A DNA stretch of 12,102 nucleotides from NCBI GenBank assembly GCA_964549945.1, contig CAZJXD010000128.1, forward strand, positions 1 to 12,102, given 5' to 3'. Each line of letters opens with the position of its first letter. The first letter of the stretch is position 1. Positions 6,510-12,102 of this stretch are shown piece after piece. Source of the DNA: B25-G16 sp964549945. Its GTDB lineage: Bacteria; Desulfobacterota; DSM-4660; Desulfatiglandales; B25-G16. The notes under the pieces are model-generated. The model had not been told where the DNA came from and ran no database searches. It was given only the letters and a program-made list of their open reading frames with translations. The translations under genes and the position numbers were made by a program.

Positions 6510-7469
6510 ATGAAGCAGGAAAACAGGAAGGTTGTTGTTGTCGGCGCCGGGGTCATGGGTCACGGCATCGCCCAGATGTTCGCCCAGGGAGGCTTTCGGG
6601 TTTCCATGGTAGATATCACCCGGGAGGCCCTAGACAGTGGCTTGAACTTGATGAAATCGAGCCTCGATACCATGGCAGGAGAGGGCTTTCTTGAGGAGCC
6701 CGTTGATACTATCCTGGAGCGCGTGAGCTGTACAACCTCCCTCAAAGAGGGGGCACGCGATACGGATATCGCCATAGAGGCGGTCTTTGAGGACGTGGAG
6801 GCCAAGAAGGAGGTGTTCACACAGCTGGACACCTACTGCCCTCCCAGGGCATTGCTGGCGAGCAATACCTCATTTTTGAATATCTTTGAGTTCGTGGAGA
6901 CCTCCCGCCCCGACAAGGTATTGATCACGCACTGGTATGCCCCTGCCCAGCTGATTCCCCTGGTGGATGTGGCCGGGGGGCCCGAGACAGATCAGGCGAA
7001 CCTCGAGTCAGCAATTCAGATATTGAGGAAGATCGGAAAACGCCCTGTGCTGATGAAAAAGTTTATCGCCGGCTACGCGGTCAACCGTATCCAGCACGCG
7101 CTGAACCGTGAGGTGAACTTCCTCCTGGACAACGACTATATCGCGCCAGCGCAGCTCGATGAGGCAGTGATAGTTGGCCTTGCCTTCCGCATGATGGTGG
7201 TGGGAGTGGTGGCTCGGTATGACTTTGGCGGCATTAACATGAGGACTCGCCACCCCCCCGGATTCGTGGAGGTTCCGCTGGACTACAAATACAAAAAACT
7301 CCAAGAGCTGGTTGACAAGGGGCACCTTGGGGTCAAAACGGGCCGGGGGTTTTTCGATTACAAGGGAAAGCGCGAGCAAGAGCTCTATCAAGAGCGGGAT
7401 ATCCGCTTGCTCGAGATGGCACGAACCCTGAAGAGGCTTGAGGCACGAGGGTTGTTAGCGGGGGATTGA
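6510..7469 (+). CDS. 3-hydroxyacyl-CoA / 3-hydroxy-acid dehydrogenase (3HCDH family)
   Basis: NAD-dependent oxidation of a 3-hydroxy acid or acyl-CoA to the 3-oxo form (319 aa). The Rossmann motif is GAGVMGHGIA (12-21). Family residues include SNTS (118-121), the catalytic His141 and Asn192 in AVNRI. Two changes stand out: the usual HFFNP is HWYAP here, and the dyad Glu 12 residues after His is Asp153 (LVDV). The segment AQLIPLVDVAGGPET resembles the lambda-crystallin/L-gulonate and L-carnitine dehydrogenase branch, which uses free hydroxy acids, more than classic beta-oxidation enzymes. The start has a modest SD (AAGGG, 7 nt before ATG). Association with BKACE fits a free-acid route: hydroxy acid to keto acid, then keto acid cleavage. 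Family call is firm; the free-acid substrate is inference. Confidence 0.88.
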   Translation: MKQENRKVVVVGAGVMGHGIAQMFAQGGFRVSMVDITREALDSGLNLMKSSLDTMAGEGFLEEPVDTILERVSCTTSLKEGARDTDIAIEAVFEDVEAKKEVFTQLDTYCPPRALLASNTSFLNIFEFVETSRPDKVLITHWYAPAQLIPLVDVAGGPETDQANLESAIQILRKIGKRPVLMKKFIAGYAVNRIQHALNREVNFLLDNDYIAPAQLDEAVIVGLAFRMMVVGVVARYDFGGINMRTRHPPGFVEVPLDYKYKKLQELVDKGHLGVKTGRGFFDYKGKREQELYQERDIRLLEMARTLKRLEARGLLAGD

Positions 7470-7655
7470 TCCTCGATTCCAGATTCAGCAGATTCAATAC
7501 CCAAAGGCTTATAGATCCACATTAGCGTATGAAGCCGCAATCCCCGCCTTTACGGCAGGAAAGGAGGTGAGGACGAAAAGCGCCATAGAAGGATCATTCG
7601 GGTAGTATAGCCAAATTCGAACCAGGAAAAACAAGTTAGAAAAAGGAGGAAAGCC
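7470..7655 (+). other. gap before TRAP genes, no gene recognised
   Basis: 186 bases between the dehydrogenase stop and the TRAP binding-protein start. It contains a 9-base tandem near-repeat (CAGATTCAG/CAGATTCAA, 7480-7497) and an isolated AAAGGAGGTGAGG around 7560. That SD-like site is followed only by a 12-codon GTG frame that is not convincing. There is no clear terminator or strong promoter. The real SD of the next gene (AAAAAGGAGG) lies at its end. Confidence 0.5.
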
Positions 7656-8711
7656 ATGAGAAAGAAAGGATTGTCCAGTTTGCCAATGGGTATTTTCTTG
7701 ATTGTATTGGCAGCGGTTCTAATGGTTGTAATGCCGATTGGTGCAAGACAAGCTCCAGCCAAACCGATATCGCTGAACGTCTATTATCATGGATCACCTT
7801 CCGGTGGACAGGCCCTCTTTTACCAGGCCTGGATTAAGCAGGTTGAGGAGGCGACTGGAGGCAGGGTAAAGATGACATTTTACCCGGGCGCTGTTCTCGG
7901 TCCGCCAATGGAGGCCTATGAGATGATTAAGCAAGGCGCTGTTCACATGGGATGTGTTATTCCAGGCTTCTTTCCGGGTCGCTTCCCCCTCACCAATGTG
8001 GTACAGCTCCCCTTTTTGGGCCTGCCCAGTGCTGAAGTTGGGAGCCGCATATTTTGGGAGCTTTACGAAAAATTCCCGGAATTTAAGACGGATTACCCCG
8101 ATGTAAAGGTGCTCAATCTCTACACCGATGCCCCAACGCCGATCGGGACCAAGAAGCCGGTACGCACCGCGGAAGACATTAAAGGGATGAAAATAAGGTC
8201 CCTTGCCGGTGCCCCGACGGAAATGCTGAAGGAATTGGGAGCATCCCCCACGCTCATGCCACCAGGCGAGATTTATACCTCGATGGATAGGGGCGTGATA
8301 GACGGGTGGATGATTAGCTGGGAGGCTTGTGGCGGACATAGGCTCTACGAGGTAACAGACTATTGGACTACCGCATATATGTACCAGCCGGCACTCGTTT
8401 TTCTGATGAACCTTAATTCATGGAAGGGCCTGCCGCCGGACATTCAAAAGATATTTGACGAGCACACTGGTGCTGCTGGGTCCTCCTTCTTCGGGAGAGA
8501 GTTTGATCGTTACAACCTCGAGGTTAAGGCGAAGGTAGCGGCAATGAAGGGCAAGGAAATCATAGAGCTTTCACCGGCGGAGGTAGCGAAATGGAAGCGG
8601 ATTGCCTCCCCCGTCTGGGAAAGGTGGCTGGCTGATATGAAGGCGAAGGGGTTACCAGGAAAAGCGGTTCTCGATGAGGCGGAGAGGCTCTTGAAACAGT
8701 ACGTTAAATAA
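7656..8711 (+). CDS. dctP: TRAP transporter periplasmic substrate-binding protein (DctP family)
   Basis: Periplasmic binding protein (351 aa) that captures a carboxylate and hands it to the DctQM membrane pair. Residues about 1-30 form a Sec signal peptide: basic RKK, then a hydrophobic stretch IFLIVLAAVLMVVM; the cleavage site near 30-35 is not sharply defined. The DctP/TAXI-like fold is supported by AEDIKGMKIRSLAGAP, where R181 is the conserved Arg that usually binds the substrate carboxylate, and by GEIYTSMDRGVIDGW. Length is normal. AAAAAGGAGG lies just before ATG 7656. The dctQ gene follows within 2-26 nt, then dctM with no gap, so the set is complete. Only the DctP gene name is generic; the ligand is unknown, but the neighbouring catabolic genes imply a keto, hydroxy or aromatic-derived acid. 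Confidence 0.94.
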   Translation: MRKKGLSSLPMGIFLIVLAAVLMVVMPIGARQAPAKPISLNVYYHGSPSGGQALFYQAWIKQVEEATGGRVKMTFYPGAVLGPPMEAYEMIKQGAVHMGCVIPGFFPGRFPLTNVVQLPFLGLPSAEVGSRIFWELYEKFPEFKTDYPDVKVLNLYTDAPTPIGTKKPVRTAEDIKGMKIRSLAGAPTEMLKELGASPTLMPPGEIYTSMDRGVIDGWMISWEACGGHRLYEVTDYWTTAYMYQPALVFLMNLNSWKGLPPDIQKIFDEHTGAAGSSFFGREFDRYNLEVKAKVAAMKGKEIIELSPAEVAKWKRIASPVWERWLADMKAKGLPGKAVLDEAERLLKQYVK

Positions 8712-8737
8712 CGGTGAGCAACGGAGACCATGAAACA

Positions 8738-9256
8738 ATGACGCTTGATAATGCCCATTATTTGAGGCGGAAAATTCACGGTTTTAGCCGGGCAGTTTAT
8801 ATTATAGGTGGCGCAGGCGGCATGATAGGGCTGACCTTTCTTATTGTGGCGGATGTCTGCCTGCGCTACCTGTTTAATCACCCTATAGTGAGCAGCAATG
8901 AGCTTGTTATGTTTATGATGGCCATTGTGGTATTCAGCGCCCTTAGCTACACTGAAACGCTGGATGGGCACGTCAGGATAGATCTGGTAATTTCTCGCCT
9001 ACCTCGGAGGGCTCAGGGGGCTCTGAGGGGGGTTACCTCCATTCTCAGCCTGGGCCTATTTGCCCTCATAGCTCAGCAGAACATAGTGCGGGCCAAAGCC
9101 TTACGAATTGAAGGCTTAACATCTCCGATATTACATGTGCCTGTTTACCCCTTCTACCTCTTCGTAGCTTTTGGTTGTGCCCTGCTCTGTTTGGTATTGC
9201 TGGTGAATATGGTGGCGTCTCTGATGCCAGAGGATGAGGAATCGGTGGAGGAATAA
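8738..9256 (+). CDS. dctQ: TRAP transporter small membrane subunit (DctQ family)
   Basis: Inner-membrane small subunit (172 aa) with four predicted membrane helices, near residues 19-45, 54-73, 97-118 and 133-160. It contains the family's RYLF after helix 1 and SNELVMFM at helix 2. An in-frame GTG at 8714, 2 nt after the dctP stop, would add eight residues but has no SD. ATG 8738 has GGAG about 11 nt upstream and is preferred, with moderate certainty. The last codons, GTG GAG GAA TAA, carry the SD for dctM, which begins at the very next base. Confidence 0.9.
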   Translation: MTLDNAHYLRRKIHGFSRAVYIIGGAGGMIGLTFLIVADVCLRYLFNHPIVSSNELVMFMMAIVVFSALSYTETLDGHVRIDLVISRLPRRAQGALRGVTSILSLGLFALIAQQNIVRAKALRIEGLTSPILHVPVYPFYLFVAFGCALLCLVLLVNMVASLMPEDEESVEE

Positions 9257-10561
9257 ATGGATCTTACGATTATCGCTGTTATCGCTCTGCTGGTCCTTTT
9301 TTTCTTGCTGTTTCTGGGGATGCCTGTAGGTTTTGGGATGGCCCTCATAGGCTTTTGTGGTGCGCTCTATGTCGTCAGCATGGGCGGTGGGCTCAGCATC
9401 ATACGGACATTCCCTTACCAGTATTCAGCTTCTTATACAATGGTTGTCATCCCTCTTTTTGTGCTCATGGGAGAGGTTGCTTTCAGGGCACGATTGAGCT
9501 GGGATCTTTATTTTGGTATGAACAAACTCCTCGGGGGCATACCGGGAAGCTTAGCCATGGCCACCGTAGGGGGATGTGCCGGCTTTGCCGCTATTTCCGG
9601 CTCAAGTCTAGCCACAGCAGCTACAATGGGGTCAGTGGCCTTACCGGAGATGAAGAAATTTAAGTACAATCCCAAGTTGGCCACTGGGTGTATTGCCGCC
9701 GGCGGCAGCATTGGCATCTTGATACCGCCCAGCGTAGTCCTTGTCCTTTATGCGGTAATGACTGAGGAGTCAATAGGCAGGCTTTTTATGGCTGGCTTTT
9801 TCCCTGGAATACTTGAGGCTACCCTTTATATATTCACAATCTTTATTATTACGCGATTCCGTCCTGACTGGGCTCCGCCGGGACCTAAGGTGAGCTTGGG
9901 AGAAAGGTTTTCCGCATTTAAGAGTATATGGGTGCCGGGCGGTTTATTTATGGTGGTGATTGGCGGTATTTACGTGGGGGTCTTCACTCCCACGGAGGCA
10001 GCGGCAGTTGGGGCTTTGGGGACTTTCATCGTCATGCTGGTCAGGAGACTGGCCACTCGGCGAAGCGTTATGGACAGCCTCCTTAGTGCGGGGCGGACCA
10101 CGGGCCTGATCTTTGCCATTCTGATTGGCGCTATGTTGTTGAATTTCTTTTTGGGAATAACGAAACTGCCCATGGCACTCGCTGCTTTTGTTGGTGCGCT
10201 GCCAGTGCCCCCTCTTGCGATCATTTTCGCCATTTTATTTATTTATTTGCTCCTCGGCTGTATTATGGATTCTCTGGCGATGATTCTGCTTACCGTGCCC
10301 ATTTTCTTCCCCTTAATATTGAAGATGGGCTTCGACCCTATATGGTTCGGGATATTGATGGTGAGAGTGGTAGAGATAGGCTTGATTACACCACCTATTG
10401 GCTTGAATGTTTTCGTCATCAGCGGAGTGGCTGGAGATGTTCCTCTCTACGATATATTCCGGGGCATATTGCCATTCCTTGCAGCGGATATAGTGTGTGT
10501 TGCGTTATTGGTAATCTTTCCTCAGATTGCATTGTTTTTGCCCAATACCATGTTGGGGTGA
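9257..10561 (+). CDS. dctM: TRAP transporter large membrane subunit (DctM family)
   Basis: Inner-membrane Na+-coupled transport subunit (434 aa), the usual DctM length, hydrophobic throughout with roughly a dozen membrane segments. The N-terminus has GMPVGFGMALIG. The family's re-entrant signature is present: AAISGSSLATAATMGSVALPEM, with SGSS at 114-117, then GGSIGILIPPS. A second repeat-like region holds TPTEAAAVGALG and, near the end, GLITPPIGLNVFVISG. The start codon directly abuts the dctQ stop, so translational coupling is near certain. With dctP and dctQ it forms a complete tripartite system. Confidence 0.95.
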   Translation: MDLTIIAVIALLVLFFLLFLGMPVGFGMALIGFCGALYVVSMGGGLSIIRTFPYQYSASYTMVVIPLFVLMGEVAFRARLSWDLYFGMNKLLGGIPGSLAMATVGGCAGFAAISGSSLATAATMGSVALPEMKKFKYNPKLATGCIAAGGSIGILIPPSVVLVLYAVMTEESIGRLFMAGFFPGILEATLYIFTIFIITRFRPDWAPPGPKVSLGERFSAFKSIWVPGGLFMVVIGGIYVGVFTPTEAAAVGALGTFIVMLVRRLATRRSVMDSLLSAGRTTGLIFAILIGAMLLNFFLGITKLPMALAAFVGALPVPPLAIIFAILFIYLLLGCIMDSLAMILLTVPIFFPLILKMGFDPIWFGILMVRVVEIGLITPPIGLNVFVISGVAGDVPLYDIFRGILPFLAADIVCVALLVIFPQIALFLPNTMLG

Positions 10562-10605
10562 AATAGCGACAGATTTAGCTAAAATTCCTCGTAAGGGATT
10601 CAGGA

Positions 10606-10650
10606 GCAATCAATAGACTTCGCTCTGTTCTCGGACAGCGAAGTGATTGC
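10606..10650 (+). other. long bulged hairpin after dctM
   Basis: GCAATC (10606-10611) pairs with GATTGC (10645-10650), and ACTTCGCT (10617-10624) pairs with AGCGAAGT (10637-10644). That gives 14 base pairs with a 5-base bulge (aatag) on the left arm and a 12-base loop. No T-run follows, so it is not a classic intrinsic terminator. It lies in the 180-base gap between dctM and the thiolase-fold gene and could separate two expression units or form an RNA processing site. Confidence 0.5.
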
Positions 10651-10741
10651 CAACAGGCCAAAACTCTCCCACAACGGCCACGGTAACGAGACAGCAGCCT
10701 GCAAGTTAAGACCAGTAAACCCTTCCTATAAGGGCGATTCA

Positions 10742-11917
10742 ATGAGACACCTCAGGGACGTTGCGATAGCGGGCGTTGGGTTAACTCGATTTGATAGCTA
10801 TGATGGAGAAAAGGGCCGTGCATTTCGAGAGGGATATGAATTAGGGACCGAGGCGATCCTCAATGCACTGCAAGATGCCGATATGGAGTGGAAGCATATT
10901 CAGGCGGCCTTTTGCGGTACTGTGTACCAGGACACGGGATCCGGCCACCAGGCGATTGACCGGATAGGGATGACGGGCATACCGATCGTCAACGTGGAGA
11001 ATGCATGCTCCAGTGCCGCGTCGGCCTTCAGGCTGGCCTGCCAGTCGGTAGGTGCAGAACTCTATGACGTGGTGCTCGCATTCGGCTATGAGAAGATGCC
11101 CCGGGGCTTCATACGGAGTACTGCGTGGCCCCCATGGCAGCGATATATGGGCTTTAATGTCCAGCCTGCAAATTATGCAAAAGGGGCACTACGATATATG
11201 GAAGAGACCGGCGCCACAGAGGAGGATTTTGCCCGGGTAACGGTGAAGAATCGAAGAAATGGCGCCCTCAACCCAAATGCACGCTTTCAGAAAGAGGTTA
11301 CCCTTGATGAGGTGCGTGCGTCTCGTCTGATTGCCACACCCATGCGCTTGCTGCACTGTTGCCCTCTGGCCGATGGCGGCGCAGCGATTATCCTTTGCAG
11401 TAAAGATAAGCTCAAGACGCAAGGTAAGGCGGTAACAGTAGCCGCCTCAATTCTAAATAGCGGGGTTTATGGTTCCGATACGGGTGGTACCGGTACCACC
11501 TATGGTGGTGGCAGCGTAAGGATTCATAATGACTTGGTCGAGCTTTCGGCCGCACAGGCTTGGGAGATGTCGGGCTACGGCCCCGAGGACATGGAGGTGG
11601 TCCAAGCGTACGATACTATGGCCCCTGGCGAGCTGTGGGATATTGAAAAGTTAGGCTTTTGTAAAAAGGGAGAAGCTCCCAGGTTACTCCGGGAGGGAGC
11701 GTTGGACATAGGCGGCAGGCTTCCGGTAAACACAGACGGAGGGCTCATGGCCAGGGGACATCCGCTCGGAGCCACGGCAGGGGCGCAGATCATAGAGATA
11801 TACAGGCAACTGCGAGGTGAGGCAGGCCCAAGACAGGTCCCCGGGTATCCCAAGATCGGCCTGGCCCATGCCATGGGTGCTGGCCCGAATAGTGCCGTGA
11901 CCATATTGAAGAGGTAG
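10742..11917 (+). CDS. thiolase-fold acyltransferase/aldolase (SCPx / Ltp2-DitF-like)
   Basis: 391-aa thiolase-superfamily enzyme expected to make or break a C-C bond next to a CoA thioester. The nucleophile Cys is C89 (VENACSSAASA), and the active-site His is H340 in ARGHPLGATAG. The usual second Cys is absent: that position reads HAMGAGPNS (H376). The NEAF or HDCF motif is replaced by YDTM (290-293), followed by GELWDIEKLGFC. Steroid side-chain retro-aldolases of the Ltp2 type also use a Tyr in this region and work with a DUF35 partner; none is visible here. A GTG at 10643 is in frame, but its extension crosses the hairpin right arm and looks non-coding. ATG 10742 has AAGGG about 8 nt upstream and gives a normal thiolase length. 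Thiolase fold is firm; reaction type uncertain. Confidence 0.88.
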   Translation: MRHLRDVAIAGVGLTRFDSYDGEKGRAFREGYELGTEAILNALQDADMEWKHIQAAFCGTVYQDTGSGHQAIDRIGMTGIPIVNVENACSSAASAFRLACQSVGAELYDVVLAFGYEKMPRGFIRSTAWPPWQRYMGFNVQPANYAKGALRYMEETGATEEDFARVTVKNRRNGALNPNARFQKEVTLDEVRASRLIATPMRLLHCCPLADGGAAIILCSKDKLKTQGKAVTVAASILNSGVYGSDTGGTGTTYGGGSVRIHNDLVELSAAQAWEMSGYGPEDMEVVQAYDTMAPGELWDIEKLGFCKKGEAPRLLREGALDIGGRLPVNTDGGLMARGHPLGATAGAQIIEIYRQLRGEAGPRQVPGYPKIGLAHAMGAGPNSAVTILKR

Positions 11918-11944
11918 CTGAGGTTACCACCCTAAAGCCCTTTC

Positions 11945-11973
11945 TTGACCTCAAAGCGCACATTAAATATGAA
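11945..11973 (+). promoter_or_regulatory. candidate promoter for a gene beyond the right edge
   Basis: TTGACC (11945-11950) and TATGAA (11968-11973) are separated by 17 nt. A second pair, TTGAAT (12010-12015) and TAGAAT (12034-12039) with 18 nt, lies downstream. The 11918-12102 stretch has no supported gene or terminator. A lone ATG at 12099 lacks an SD. Confidence 0.35.
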
Positions 11974-12102
11974 GCAGGGACAATTTTGCCATTCAATATC
12001 CCTAACACCTTGAATATAAAGGACAAAGGCGGATAGAATAGAAAGATGGCTCCTCACAAGAATCTGTGGGTACAATAAGGTTTTAGAAACTTGAAAGCAT
12101 GA

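Noticed and set aside
5822..6556. Minus-strand frame of 244 codons across the DUF362 end, cupin and dehydrogenase start
   Set aside because: It overlaps three well-supported plus-strand genes with good ribosome sites and its translation shows no domain.
7550..7607. SD-like AAAGGAGGTGAGG with a tiny GTG frame
   Set aside because: The frame is about 12 codons with no recognisable product; more likely chance or a leader element.
10643..10741. N-terminal extension of the thiolase-fold gene from GTG 10643
   Set aside because: It starts inside the hairpin, has no ribosome site, and adds a low-complexity segment with no family match; ATG 10742 gives normal length.
11919..11953. TGAGGT/ACCTCA inverted repeat after the thiolase-fold gene as a terminator
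   Set aside because: Only 6 base pairs with a 23-base loop and no T-run.
1..12102. CRISPR arrays, insertion sequences, tRNA or rRNA genes
   Set aside because: No regular spaced repeats, no transposase or integrase-like protein, and no recognisable RNA gene were seen on either strand.

Overview
The window is an acid-catabolism locus from what looks like an anaerobic or facultatively anaerobic Gram-negative bacterium. The evidence for this is a flavin/iron-sulfur enoate-reductase-type enzyme, a DUF362 protein with a cysteine-rich tail, a complete periplasmic TRAP uptake system, and strong Shine-Dalgarno (SD) sites on most genes. A Desulfobacterota-like host would fit this gene mix, but that is inference; no rRNA or tRNA marker is present.

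Layout. On the minus strand, 1-1962 holds most of an old-yellow-enzyme/2,4-dienoyl-CoA reductase-type gene whose 3' end lies outside the window. A very AT-rich divergent control region (1963-2161) separates it from a plus-strand GntR/HutC-type regulator (2162-2890). After a 211-base gap with a possible promoter and an inverted repeat, a plus-strand run follows: a cyclase-family metal hydrolase, a BKACE (DUF849) beta-keto acid cleavage enzyme, a DUF362 protein, a small cupin, and a 3-hydroxyacyl-CoA dehydrogenase-family enzyme. Next come the three TRAP genes (binding protein, small and large membrane subunits), a strong bulged hairpin, and a thiolase-fold enzyme of the SCPx/Ltp2 type. The last 185 bases hold no gene but contain promoter-like sequences pointing rightward.

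How the genes may work together (inference). The TRAP system would import a carboxylate, with the GntR-type protein sensing it or a product. The cyclase-family hydrolase would open or hydrolyse a cyclic or amide intermediate, and the flavoenzyme would reduce an enoate or dienoyl bond. The dehydrogenase would oxidise a 3-hydroxy acid to a 3-oxo acid. BKACE would then react the free 3-oxo acid with acetyl-CoA to give acetoacetate and a shortened acyl-CoA. No CoA ligase or CoA-transferase is visible, so BKACE may itself be the step at which CoA enters the pathway. The thiolase-fold protein would carry out a further C-C cleavage. The substrate cannot be read from the sequence.

Several members depart from family norms at key positions. 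The flavoenzyme has Trp where the catalytic Tyr is expected. The cupin lacks the usual histidine ligands. The dehydrogenase has Asp for the catalytic Glu and Ala for the Asn after the catalytic His. The thiolase-fold enzyme has a Tyr-Asp motif instead of His-Asp-Cys or Asn-Glu and lacks the second catalytic Cys. These changes suggest a specialised pathway rather than ordinary fatty-acid beta-oxidation.
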